From assembly GCA_012184525.1 (NCBI GenBank), contig WOFQ01000066.1:1-64000 (forward strand): DNA of 64,000 nt, read 5' to 3'. The translations under genes were made by a program, and so were the position numbers. This stretch comes from Xenoacremonium recifei (lineage: Eukaryota; Ascomycota; Sordariomycetes; Hypocreales; Nectriaceae). Under the pieces are notes generated by a model, which was given only the letters and a program-made list of their open reading frames with translations, did no database searches and was not told the DNA's origin. This document shows positions 23,901-34,800 of the stretch, piece by piece; the stretch's first letter is position 1, and each line of letters starts with the position of its first letter.

Positions 23901-25550
23901 CTATTCTTCCTCGATGAACTCAATCATGACAGTCCCCTGCTTTAAGCCAGCCTCTTCGATCGTCGTGCCGATGATATCAATGAGATCCTGGCCTTGGGGC
24001 ATCTTCTTCAGTTCGAAAACGACCCCTTCCTTGCCCTCTAGCGGCTCGGCCTTGAGCCACTCATAAATCCTCCGAACTGGATCCTGCAAGGCGAACCTCC
24101 GGATTATACGCCCGTTCGGATGGCGGAACTGGATCCGCGTCGTCGTTGCAGGGTCGTTATTAGGCTCCGTGTGCGGATACATGCTGGATATCTTTGCGAA
24201 TGGCGTGGCCTGGGCCGGCTCTTTGCCCTTGCCTTCACTCTCCTCCTCGATACCTCCCGTTGGGGCTGGTGATTTGGTAAGGGCGTCGGGGTCATGAACG
24301 TTGGGTGTCGGCGTCGATGAGCCACTAGCTGCACTCGCCAAGCTGTTCTTCAGAGCCATCTCCAACATCTCCTCCTCCGTCATACGGTCGACGTCAACCG
24401 TCGGCGGCTTGCGAGCCGTCGACTTGGCGACTGGGTTCTTGCTGTTGGCTGCCAAGCTGTATCTATCGAGAAACTCGGCCAGCCCTGCGCAAAATTCGTT
24501 GGCTGATGGGAACGGCCGGCCACTCCAAACCTTGACCTGTTCACCTGTTCGCGGGTCGATGATGGAGACGTGGGGATAATTGTCGGGGTTCTCGTGGCCC
24601 CGGTTGGGGAAGTAGAAGGTGATGTATTCCTCGGCATCGGGGAAGTCCTTGTCGTACTGGAGAAAGATGAAGTGTTCGGAGACCAAGTCGCGAACCGACT
24701 TGTCCTTCCAGATATCTCGATTGAGGGCCTGGCAGTTGAAGTCGTTCATGTCCTGGAGGTTGACCATGATCCACTTCTTGTCCTCCTTGCCGAGCGATCG
24801 CGCCTCATCCCATGACATATGAGCCATGAGATCATAAGGGGGTCGGAATAGGTCCTGAAGCCGTTGTGCATGAGACCCATTCCCCGGAGGCGCTGGGTGA
24901 GAGTCAGGGTCTCCCCATATCCGTTGAGCAAAGGGGCCGCCAGACCGAGCTACCATTCAAGTCAGCCATACTCTTCACCTAGACAGAGGAAACACCTTAC
25001 GAGGAGGCTGGTTATGTTGTCGTTGCCTGAGCTGCTCCAGATATGCATCTCCCCATGCTCCGTCATCACCAGCACCACCAAACGAGGGTCCAACCAATGT
25101 CTCGGTCGTTCGGGCAATGGGCGCTCGAACGTCGTCGGCAGTAGCTCCTGAGCCCTGCTCCTGGTAGAGCTCCTCCTGTAGCCGCTTTGCCATGGCTGCG
25201 TCCTCTTCCTCCTGCGCGAGAGCCGCGGCATGTGCAGCATTCGCCGTTTCGTCGTCGACTTGCGCTCCCAGATCGTCGTCAAACTCCATCTCCTCGTCGT
25301 CGCTACTATCGATATGGATGACGCCGCCGGAATCTTCTCGGCCGATGGGGGCTCGTGAGGTCGCCGCCGGCGCGGGCCTGGGCAGTGTGCTGGACGACAG
25401 GCCGGCGCCGATGCCCGTAGCAAGGTCGGGGTTCTCGAAGAAGAGCCCGACGGCACGCTCGAAGTCGCCGCTCGTCATCTCCAGGAAGCTGCGCGCCACA
25501 TCGGGGCTGACGCCCGTGATGCTCGCAAAGTTGGAGATGTGCTCGTCCAT
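23901..25550 (-). CDS. ubx5: UBA-UAS-UBX domain p97/Cdc48 adaptor (Ubx5/UBXD7-like)
   Basis: Adaptor that in this family recruits the AAA ATPase Cdc48/p97 to ubiquitylated substrates and cullin ligases. Model: complement(join(23901-24949, 25001-25550)), 532 aa. An N-terminal UBA-like domain covers about 1-45 (ITGVSPDVARSFLEM). An acidic, UIM-like patch follows (DSSDDEEMEFDDD, then EEEDAAMAKRLQEELY). The UAS thioredoxin-like domain spans about 220-345 (KKWIMVNLQDMNDFNCQALN, lacking a CxxC redox pair as usual). The UBX domain is at about 452-532 (TRIQFRHPNGR ... TVMIEFIEEE), ending at the C-terminus. The single intron has GTAAGG...TAG ends and joins QPP to PRSGG in frame. Confidence 0.93.
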
Positions 25551-26249
25551 GGCTGGTGGTCGATGCCCCGCGGCACCTCGTTGGACGTTGCGATGCGAAG
25601 CGAACCGGAGCGCAGGCCTGCTGTGCGATAGATCTAGAGCTCAGTACTCGTGGCCGAGGCGGCGATTTCCAGCCAGATGAGGCGAGACTGCTCGCACCGT
25701 GCCACCTCGTTCGATATTGTGTGACGGAAAGGCTGCGAGATGTTGCAGAAGATTGCCCCGCCTATCTATCGAGACAGCGGGGGAGGGGATGGCGTGCGAG
25801 GGCGAATATGTCGAAATAGAGGCAGTCGAGAAAGTGGTGGCAGAGACAAATATTGCAAGCGCAGGGCGAGCGCGTCGGAATAATATGTGTTGGGTTAGGG
25901 TTGAGTCAAGGACAGCGAGGCGGCGGGCGGATGATGATATCTGGAGCTTGGGAGGGATGCTTGTGCCACAACAGAGACTCAGGCACCGCAGTGACGCAAC
26001 GAACCGGTGACGGCAGGGCAGCTTCCCACTGTGGCGGAAAATTAATAGCCCGATTGACAGCTACCCTACACTCGGCATGTACAGGGAGATGGCTGTGAAT
26101 CGGCGAGAAGCGAATGCGAAAATACTTCAAGAGATGTGTCATGATCTATGAAAATCCCATGATCTCTCGATTTTGAGCTCTCTCCCTTTCCTTTTAGCCA
26201 TTATATTCACTTTCCGTCTGGAAACAGGACGTGGCGAGCACCTCTGAGG
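25551..26249. other. Promoter of the UBX gene, left flank of the MITE
   Basis: Upstream region of the minus-strand UBX gene up to the left target-site copy of the transposon. No coding potential is supported. Confidence 0.5.
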
Positions 26250-26258
26250 TCACTAACA
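26250..26258. repeat. Left target-site duplication (9 bp)
   Basis: TCACTAACA, repeated exactly at 26677-26685 on the other side of the element. A 9-bp duplication is the hallmark length for Mutator-like transposases. Confidence 0.9.
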
Positions 26259-26351
26259 GGCGAGTCATATATGCACCACCGATGGTGCATATAAGATTAC
26301 ATTATATAAGCATATCTGGCCCCCCTATTACAGCAGGCTGAAGGCCTGAAC

Positions 26352-26466
26352 GCCCTAGAACTATAGGCCTATATGCCCTGAAGCTGCAGCCGGAATTGCC
26401 CTGAACCTTTAGCCTGAAGTGCCCTAAACCTGTAGCCTGAAGTGCCCTGAACCTGTAGCCTGAACT
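26352..26466. repeat. Five tandem 23-bp subrepeats (left arm of MITE)
   Basis: Five consecutive units of exactly 23 bp start at 26352, 26375, 26398, 26421 and 26444. Each begins GCCCT, and a degenerate sixth unit begins at 26467. Units 3-5 differ at only a few positions; units 1-2 are more diverged. Confidence 0.88.
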
Positions 26467-26485
26467 GCTCTAAATCCCCTTCATT

Positions 26486-26579
26486 AGGGCACTTAAAAGA
26501 GGCTATTCAGGGCACCTAAAATATGCTCTTTAGGGGACGACTAGAGAAGGCTGTTCAGCGCACTGAGAGAATATTGTTC
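26486..26579. repeat. Four inverted subrepeats (right arm of MITE)
   Basis: Units of 23, 23, 25 and 23 bp start at 26486, 26509, 26532 and 26557. The clearest begin AGGGCAC and end in GGCTATTC-like sequence. They resemble the reverse complement of the left-arm units, which makes the element a foldback structure. Confidence 0.75.
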
Positions 26580-26676
26580 AGTGCACTTTGGAGGGCACCT
26601 ATGACTATAGCTTACCAGTGGTGCGCGGAGTCACGTTACTTTATATGCACCACCGGTGGTGCATATATGACTCGCA

Positions 26677-26685
26677 TCACTAACA
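26677..26685. repeat. Right target-site duplication (9 bp)
   Basis: Exact copy of TCACTAACA found at 26250-26258. Confidence 0.9.
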
Positions 26686-26779
26686 CGGGCGCTTAGTCAT
26701 CTCAAACCCGTAGGACAACAATTTAGTTCTAAATTCTTCACTCTATAATTATACAGTTGACCACCGTTTGCTCATCGGC

Positions 26780-27614
26780 ATGGCAGAGCCTGTTGGCTTG
26801 ATCAAATCACAAGTGGGCGGAAAGTACTGGGAGAGCATCAATGCCGATGTCAACGGAATGCTAGGGGGGGTACCGGCCGTCGGCGGCTTCAGCTCGGTCT
26901 CTAGAATCGATCTCCAGGGATCTCGCACCTTCTTGGCAAGGCTGGGGATCGGAATTAAACAGGACCGGAAGCCAGTGGCCAGTGCCCTCGATGGTGGTGC
27001 AGGGTATGTATTTTACAAGCTGCATGTTGTGCATTGCTTTACTGATTGGACATGACTAATTAATACAGGATTGGGAGAATTACTGAGGGGTTACTGCTTC
27101 GACTGGCGGAGTTTGTCGATGTCATCGAGCCTGTGTCCAAATTTACGGAACGTTTGAAGACAAAGACAGGCGTACGGAATATCTTCAACGTGGGATTGGA
27201 GGACTGGAAGCCTATCGAAGGCGTTCAATACGATATCATCTGGACCCAGTGGTGCTTAGGCTATCTTAACGACGAGCAAGTGGTCCAATATCTGGAACTT
27301 TGCAAGACTGTGCTGAAACAAGGTGGCACAATCGTTGTCAAAGAGAACCTCAGTACTGGAGAGGTGGATTTTCTTGATGATACCGACAGTAGCGTTACGA
27401 GGTCAGTGACAAAAGCCCATTCTGCTGCCCAGAGACGCCTATGCTCCCTGGCAAGGGGTCACCTCTTCTAACACCGAATAGGCGCGATGAGAAGTTCCGA
27501 GAGTTGTTTGAAGCTGCACACTTGAAAATAATCAGGACGGAATTGCAGCGCGGATTTCCAGAGATGCCACCTAGGAGACTCATGCCCGTGAGAATGTATG
27601 CTCTCAGGCCTTGA
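26780..27614 (+). CDS. ntm1: Alpha-N-terminal protein methyltransferase (NTMT1/Tae1 family)
   Basis: SAM-dependent enzyme that methylates the free N-terminal amine of proteins starting with an X-Pro-Lys type motif, including ribosomal proteins. Model: join(26780-27003, 27069-27401, 27482-27614), 229 aa, normal length for the family. Visible features: KYWESINADVNGMLGG substrate-side helix and loop; SAM motif I DGGAGIGRITEGLL, created across the first splice junction; VIEPVSKF acidic motif; DIIWTQWCLGYL; and VVKENLS. The C-terminus PRRLMPVRMYALRP is family-like. The gene converges on the NLR gene with only 128 bp between stop codons. A MITE sits just upstream of its start. Confidence 0.93.
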
Positions 27615-27742
27615 ATTATTTAGCTATCCCAATACCTAGAGAATTATGTGATCAATACGCCATGCCCTGGGTCCATCATAAACATGGAAAGTCAATGAAA
27701 ACGTCTTGAACCCATGGCTCATGACTGAGCGGAAGGCTATCC

Positions 27743-30700
27743 TCATGGTAGGCTTTGGCTTGCCTGAGTGTCTCTCTGAGCTTTCTTCTCGGTCAACCAC
27801 TGACGTGCTTCCAACCGCATGATGTTCTTTCCCAAACCGTTAGCAAAGCCATCGTCCGTCAAGTAGTCGTCCTCTTCGTCCTTGCACAGTTCTAGGGGCG
27901 GAGCCCTGGATTGAGTGGGTGATTTGTGGTCTTCAAAGTCCTCCGTCTCCTGAGCGTCGCCATCCGCATAGTGGCATCTTATGAATCGTGCCGCTTCCCA
28001 ATTGCTCGTGAGCTCTGCTATTTCGAGTGCAGTGAACCCGAACTTGTCCACGCCAGTTCTTCCGTAAGCGACGACTGCTACATCTGTTGATCCTTGTTGT
28101 GTGCGTCGTCTTGCCTGTCTTTGGTCCGCGTTGAACAATACCTTGACAGCATCTAGCTGGCCAGTGTAAGCAGCTATATGAAGAGCCGTCAATCCATCAG
28201 AAGCTTCTATCTTTGAGTCTGCATTATTACGAAGAAGCATATTGGCTATTGGGGAGTGCCCGGCAGCGATGGCCCAATGTAGAGCAGTTTGTCCACAGTG
28301 GTCTCGAGCATTGACATCAGCGCCAAGTCGAATGAGCTGTTTCGCTAGGAATTTGTCTCCATGAATGCAGCTCCAGTGTAATGCAGAGCGCCCGTGGAAG
28401 TCTCGGGCGCCTAAGTCGGCTCCATTCTCGGCGAGGAAGAGAACAATGTGGTCTCGCCATTTCCTTGAGGAGGCGAGGAGCATCGCCGTCCACCCACATA
28501 CTTTGAGATCGATTGTTGCTCCTCTTTGAACCAAGTCCACTACCATGTCTGGGTAGCCACTTAAAGCAGCCCAGTGAAGGGCGGTACGACCGCTTCGCTC
28601 GCGAAGATCGATGCTTGCTCCATGGTCTAGGAGCAAGCGGACAGTATCTTCTTGCCCAAGCCAAGCCGCATATGTGAGGGCTGTACATCCGCACATCTCA
28701 TCCTCGGCGTTGATGTCGGTGCCGTTCTCGAGCAGGGCCAGGAGACGCAGCTCGTGGTGAGCGCTGATGTTGGAGAGAAAACCATTGACTTCAACGCTTC
28801 CATTGGACTTTCGAATCGCCATCTCCTTCATCAACGAACGCATGTCTGCGATCTCTAATCGCTTGGCCACTTTACTTACAACATCATGGCCATGATCTGT
28901 ACACTCGATAAGGATCTCCGGCACGCCATTGCCGTGCATCAAAGCTGCTGCATCTAATGGTGTCCATCCATCCACGTCGAGCTTGTTCGCATCTGCACCT
29001 TTCTCCAGCAAGAGGCGTATCATACTTTCGTGTCCAATCAGGGCTGCCGCGTGGAGTGGTGTGAAACCGTACTTGTCGCCGTCATCAAAATCGGCGCCAA
29101 GTTCTATAAGCGTCTCTACTGCATCCATCTTGCCAGCGAGAGCGCTCCAGAGGAGTGCACTTTGTCCGTCCTGGTTCGTCGCTCTAACATTGGCACCATG
29201 GCTCACAAGAAGCCGTGCAAGTGCAGGATGAGATACTGTCCAGTGCATTGGGGTGTTATCATAATGATCTCGTGAATTCGGATTAGCACCATGGTCTAAG
29301 AGGACCTTTGAAGCTTCCACATGCCCCTCAGGCACACACCAATGCAGCGGCGTGCTTCCTTCGTCGTCAGTATAATCCACTATAGCGCCTTCATCTAGGA
29401 GCATTTGTACGGTTGCGTGACTCCCGGCTTCTGCTGCTAGAATCAGGGCTTTGTTGTGTGGTGTCTTGTCGGTCTGGCTGGAGGTGGTTGTGCTAAGGAG
29501 CTTTTTTATGATATCGTTGTGACCACTAATGATGGCCCAATGAAGCGCCGTCCAGCCTTCGACATCTTCTGTCGTAGAGTTTGCGCCCTGACCAAGAATA
29601 AGTTCCACGACTGCTTCATATTTATACCTGGCAGCTAGCATTAGAGCCGTCTCGCCGTGGCTGTTTTGAGCATCAACATTTGCTGCGGCATTCAGAAGCC
29701 ACTTCATCGTTCGTATATGGCCATGCTTCGCGGACCACAGCAGTGGCGTCATACCAAAGCCGTCCCGACGATCGATGTCCATATCGCTTTGGATGAGATG
29801 CTGAAGGATCCGATCCATCCCCCAGTATCCCGCAGCGTGGAGATGTGTAAAGCCTCTGGGGAATTTATTATGCCAATCTCCAATTCGATGACGAGGAAGA
29901 TGTAACACTTGGACGCAAGTTGTTAGTCTCTTCTGATCTCTCACGAAACCAAGGATCGCTTCTATCATATTGCTGTCCATGTAATTGCATGCGTGAGAAT
30001 ACCAATGCTGACATGCATACTCAAGGAAGCAATACCTATCCAATCGATCAGCCATGCTTTCTATATCATGGCAAGGACCTTCTGCGAACGGTTCGAACGA
30101 TAAGTAAGTTAGGCAAGCCGTGGCAAGGTCCTTTTCCCGATCAGCTAAAAGCGTTTTGCCGAACTTCTGCAGATGCTCGTGGAGAGTGTGATGAGCCAAT
30201 CGCACGCGGCCACTTGTTTCGTCGACCCTTATGAGACCCGAAGAGACCGAAAAAACTAGAACTTTGTTGTAAAGGGCGTCGCTCAACAGGTCGGTAGCTC
30301 CCGGATCAACACTTAAGGCGTGGATAAGCTCGTCCATGGAAATCGGTCTTCGTGCACAAAACACGTATGAGAGAACTTGTAGTGCGAATCCTTTATCTTC
30401 GTCCCCAGACTGCTCTATCCTCTGTAGACAAGCGTCGTAAAACTGGTGCACATCTTTTGGAAGGGTACCAAGAGCCTTGCGGATGTCAAGAGGTCGCCGC
30501 TTGGTGCAGAGAGTATCCATCTGGAGATTAGCCAAAAGAAACCTATATGTTTCGTCTGATCAGTACACATGAAAATGGCAGCTTGCACCAGAATACGGAG
30601 GCACGCGCAGTCTTACATTCCATTCGCTTGCTCGAGGAGTTTTCCTAGTATTTCGTTTCTCAAACTGGGATCTTGTGCAGAAACGTGGCGAAGTCTCGGA

Positions 30701-32643
30701 TTCTTGGAAAGCTTATGCTCCAAGAATGCGCGGATATCGTCTTGGTGAGCAATGATATCTATCCGTAGGATTTGCGAGAACCGCCCGTCGAGATCGACAC
30801 TGTAGCGCGACGTCACGAATAGTCGAACAGAGGTCTGAATCTTCGCAGCTGAGTCGATGAACCGTTCCCTATTCTCTTCAGAGCATTCATCCTGTTTAGT
30901 AAATAATTGTATTAGCAAATAGACCTTCATTCTTATTTCCCGGATCATGGAGGTATACCAAAGCGTCGACGAAGATGAAGGCTTTTCTAAACAGGCCCGA
31001 TAAGTAGACGACAAGCGAGACGTAATCATCGTCGGTAGGATATGATCTCTTTCCTACGAACTTGTCGCAAAAAGCCTGAACCTGAGCAGGGAATGGATCA
31101 CATTGCTCTGCGAATTGCCGAATAATGCTAGCCCAAATCTCTGAGACAGATTGGGTTTTGCTCTCCTTATAGTCGCAGTATACGTACGCTATCGCTGTGT
31201 CGGACTTTGGTGTGTTTTCTTCGACGTAGCACACTGCTGTTGACCTATGCTAGTAGTCAGCGTGAGTAAAATACAAGCATCAAAGTCTTTTAGGAGGGTG
31301 TGTTTCTCGAATGTGTGAGTCGTACATCATAACGGTCTTCCCAGCGCCGGCTTGACAGGCGTGTTAGCAGCTAGCTGGAAAAGAGGATCGATTGCCTTAC
31401 GATCCCCAGGGCACCAAAGGAGAGACGGTTGTGTGCCATGTACCCAATCTTGGAAAGCACCTGTGTCTAGAAGCCATTTCCCAGTGCCTGCATGGTGTTT
31501 GGCAAACACCTCTCGTTGGTGATCCTCATAATCGAGATTGGACAACCACCTCAGAGCGGTCTCTTTTTCCTGATCTATATCACTTGTCAACACACCGTTT
31601 GAGGTTTCCATTCTATGCCCACTGACTGGTTGAAAGCTGACTGTTGATTCTTGCATCCAAAGTGACGCGACTCATGCTTTGCTCCAGATGCTCCATAGAC
31701 GACAGCATTTTGTGAGTGTCAGCGCGAAGTTCTTTCGTGCTCGATTTCGTCTGTTCGGCCGCAGATAACATTTTGCGAACATCGGCATGGACGTCTTTCG
31801 TGTTCAGCTCCGTTGCGATGGACAACGTCGCGTTTTGCACGATGTCCCGCCCATGCTGGACTGCCTTTTGAAAGCGCTGATGTGCATTTTTGAGATCAGA
31901 GTCTTCACCAGACGCCAAAGATCGAAATGCCTTGACTGCATTGCAATTAGCCATCTGCCTTGTAAGTGGTGACAAAGTTTGCCCGCAAGGCTAAACACAC
32001 ATACCAATGCGCTTCCTATTGATGTACCTGGTATAGGTCCCGCAAAGCACAAGCACGGAGCTGAAAACTAGTACGATTGCTGTTTTGAGTTGAGGTATTG
32101 ATGGAACCTGAGTTTCCCAAAGCTGGATGCCTTTGAGATACGATTCGACATCTTGGAAAAAGTCCGCGAGCTTGTCGTAGTCACCTGATACATTCTTCGC
32201 AGTCTGTAGATCGTTACGAAGCTAGACAGCAAACTTCAGAACGAGCGCTTACTCACTTTGATCAGGTATCGAACGGCGACAAATATGGCTTCACTTGGAG
32301 GGAAGGCCTAGGCATAGTTAGGATGTTTAGACACGGCTGGTGTGGCGGGTTCTCATACAGCTTTGCTCGCTTGAGCTACGACTTCGCTCAAGGCCTCTAT
32401 AGGTTCTAAACTCTCGCTGACGAGCCTCCTGAACCGTGATAAGCCCGAGCCATCGTGGCGTTGATTGAGGAAAGACGTTTCCATTTTGCTAATCTCTGTA
32501 ATAACTTCGCCGATACTGGTTGAGTGTTTCGTAGTGAGTATTTGGCTGTTACCAGTGATGTCAGCGTAGTTGTCAAGGGCTTCTTGCCATAGGAGTCCAA
32601 GATCGGACGCAGCGCCCAGAGCCAGCGGCATACTGGCGGACAT
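27743..32643 (-). CDS. NOD-like receptor: Goodbye-NACHT-ankyrin repeat STAND protein
   Basis: Fungal STAND NTPase of the type linked to heterokaryon incompatibility and innate-like recognition: the N-terminal domain signals, NACHT switches, repeats sense. Model (9 exons): complement(join(27743-30542, 30617-30891, 30959-31244, 31326-31350, 31401-31574, 31627-31935, 32005-32203, 32257-32307, 32359-32643)), 1467 aa. A Goodbye-like helical domain fills about 15-140 (AFPPSEAIFVAVRYLIK; KNVSGDYDKLADFF) with a hydrophobic segment near VLVFSSVLVLCGTY. Walker A GDPGAGKT is at 338-345 and Walker B FIFVDALDE at 437-445. A winged-helix-like part contains RLAHHTLHEHL (near 650). About 17 ankyrin repeats run from about 765 to 1415. 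The 52-nt intron at 31575-31626 (GTCAGT...TAG) resolves an apparent frameshift. The 25-nt exon at 31326-31350 encodes the Walker A lysine and threonine. The sensing ligand is unknown. Confidence 0.9.
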
Positions 32644-32884
32644 TGTGAGAATCTTAGCATGCCTGCACACCTGAATCTTTACAGAGAAAGAAAAACGCGG
32701 GTGTTCTGAGTTCCTAACCAACAGTATTTACCAACACCACAGCTGGAGCGGGGCCTTATCGACTGCAGGGGTACGTACGGTACGCCTAAAGTCGAGCGGC
32801 ATCCTGCAGTTGGGAGCAAACAGAGCGCGTCACATTGCCTGTTTGATGTGTTGTGTTGCAGAACTTTCACCTCCTCTCAACGCG
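32644..32884. other. Divergent promoter of the NLR gene
   Basis: A 241-bp interval between the NLR start codon (minus) and the degenerate integrase-like gene (plus). No specific motif is recognised. Confidence 0.4.
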
Positions 32885-33447
32885 CGATGGGTCTTGAGTC
32901 TGCCGTCTCTCCCAGGGTAAGGAATGAATTCGCAGATTATATACGAAACAATCCCAACGGTCGGCGGGTGTCGCAAACCGATCATGCCCATCTGATCAGT
33001 TGGTTGACAAATGACGCACCCTAAGTCGCAGCGAGAGTCCAGCCGTCGTCACTACGTCCGGAAATCCTTTGCATGGAATGCTGAAGAGTGCACTCTTGTA
33101 CCGCTGCCAAAAAACACGACAAGACCAAGTTCGGAGAGTCATCACAGACGATCGAACAGGGGGATATAGTGGCAGCCGTGCATTGCAGTAATGGTCACGC
33201 CGGCTGGGATGCAGCCTGGAAAAATGTCAGCAGCCCCTACTATGGTATCTTGCGTGCAGACGTCATATTTCTGTTGAAGAGATGCAGTGTATGCGTCGGA
33301 AATCCTCAGAAGCGTCCTAAGAGGGATCCTTCATTAACTAAGCTACTTGAGACGACAACTTCTGCGAATGCCCCTTCTTTGGACCTCGACGACGTCCTTT
33401 TCGACGAACCAAGCACCGGACGAATCACGGATGAGTCGAAAGAATGA
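32885..33447 (+). pseudogene. Relic of an integrase-type H2C2 zinc-finger gene, three frameshifts
   Basis: Three overlapping frames together read like one fungal protein family with an integrase-like zinc-binding domain. It starts MGLESAVSPRVRNEFADYI and then shifts at a TA repeat (about 32936-32943). It continues as RNNPNGRRVSQTDHAHLISW and shifts again near 33017, then runs as KSQRESSRRHYVRKSFAWN. It shifts a third time at an A6 run (33107-33112) and ends with the zinc-finger part: HCSNGH ... YYGILRADVIFLLK ... CSVC, i.e. paired His and a CxxC. The last frame is open to 33447. Each break is a change of one or two bases in a short repeat or run, with no GT-AG intron that fits. It is either a decayed transposon-derived gene or a region of sequencing indels; three independent breaks favour decay. 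Family assignment is from memory of similar fungal proteins. Confidence 0.75.
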
Positions 33448-33559
33448 AGCCTGTATTTTATTCCGCCCAATAACGATCTCTCAGTGGACACGGCTCCTCG
33501 AGGCTGCGCGGCACTTTTCGGGGGGTGGGGGAAGACCAGTCTGAGGATTTTTTCCCCAA

Positions 33560-34800
33560 CTAAGGGAAAATGCCCTTAGTTACAAGTAGACTGCGAGGGT
33601 CCCTGCCCAAGGCCAACGGGTACTCCGCGACCGGTGGACTAGTGGTGAGCTGATTCGCAATGACCTCTATCTGCTCCCATCGCCGCAAAAGCGCATTCTT
33701 TTGGCATGCCTTGCCAACTGCCAGCGTGCGAAGAGTCGCCAGAGCATTTCTGATTATTCCCAAATATTCTTGGAGCAAGATTCCGAGCAGCTTGGCAGCC
33801 TTCGAAAGAGTCCCTTCCTTGTCTTCCTCTTCATCGTCGTAACTCTGCCATTCAGCATGTTTGCAAGAGATGAGCCGTAACGCGACCCAGACCTTGTTAT
33901 TTTTCTTGGACCCTTGGTGAATAATAAAGTCTCCTAGGTACCCTCTATCCTCAAGATCAGCCTTTTGTCTTGTGCTTAACCGCGGGAGCAATAAGTCGTT
34001 CAGGCACAGGCCGTCCCATCGATTCTCGTGCAGCAAAAACCCATATTCTGCCAATAAAAAATCGTTGGTGTGTTCTCCGTACGAAGTGCACAGCTCCTCG
34101 CCTGTTTGGTACTGACGTTCGGCAGTTATCTTATACCCTTCTGTCGAGAAGGACACGCCGCATCCGGCATCTGCGTGATTGAACAGATCGGCCATTGGAA
34201 GCAGGGCCAAGCGGTCGTGCCAAGGATACTCTAGCATGGAGGGCGTCTCGAAGTAGAAAGATCTTGTGTTGGTGAGCAGCCAGGCATACATATAATCTCG
34301 TCGATGCACATGCGTGAAGCCTTTTCTAAAGGCGGTCCAGTCAGCTTCGAACCTGGCGCATTGCTGTTTCAAAAGACGCCCGGCCTCAGCCGGTAGTAAA
34401 TGTTGGAGCTCCTGGGGCCACAGCATTGGCACAGTCTCCTCGAAATCCTTCCATTGCGGTACTAGGCTTGCCCATTCTGCCCTGTCACTGCCGTGCAGTG
34501 CAAGTTCGGCAGCTAAAAGGCCATGAATGGACATGTCCTGAGAAAGCTTTCCGGAAACCTCCTTAGGGATTGTATGCAGGCTGCGGATAGCTTGAAAAGG
34601 TATCTCCATGATTACGTCTCCTTGCTAACGATTGGTTAACGAGGACTGCTTGGCCCAGGGAATAGGTCCTACGGACTTACAGCTAATTCGCGAGTGGCCA
34701 CCACCCCGATTCCACGGTGAGGTAGCACGGCCGGCGCAATTCCGAGCATCTTGACTCCCTCTTCATCCGCTCTGCGGAGGAGATCATCAATTGAGGCCAT
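33560..34800 (-). CDS. SET-domain protein lysine methyltransferase (Rkm/LSMT type)
   Basis: Non-histone lysine methyltransferase of the split-SET class that includes ribosomal-protein and Rubisco methyltransferases (role inferred). Model: complement(join(33560-34624, 34681-34800)), 394 aa. The N-terminal SET part has HRGIGVVATRELA, continued across the intron as QGDVIMEIP. A helical insert of about 120 residues follows. The C-terminal SET motifs are ADLFNHADAG (the family's NH cofactor-binding motif), then GEELCTSYGEHTND and YGFLLHENRWD. A helical Rubisco-LSMT-like substrate-binding region makes up the C-terminal third. The intron has a GTAAGT donor and TTAG acceptor. The first ATG gives the shortest model that keeps the complete nSET strand. 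Confidence 0.9.

Larger units (their letters stand above)
26259..26676. mobile_element. Foldback MITE with 36-bp terminal inverted repeats (Mutator-like)
   Basis: A 418-bp non-autonomous element. Terminal inverted repeats at 26259-26294 and 26641-26676 agree in 34 of 36 positions, beginning GGCGAGTCATATATGCACC on the left. Each terminus is itself a palindrome; the right one is a perfect 26-bp palindrome at 26642-26667. It is bounded by an exact 9-bp target duplication. There is no open frame for a transposase, so it would need one in trans. The interior is made of 23-bp subrepeats in opposite orientation in the two halves, so one strand could fold into a long hairpin. It ends 103 bp before the methyltransferase start codon. 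Confidence 0.9.

Noticed and set aside
26352..26466. CRISPR-like array
   Set aside because: Direct 23-bp tandem units without spacers in a eukaryotic genome, inside a transposon.
31613..31656. Frameshift in the NLR gene
   Set aside because: A 52-nt GT-AG intron at 31575-31626 restores the frame and a sensible sequence.
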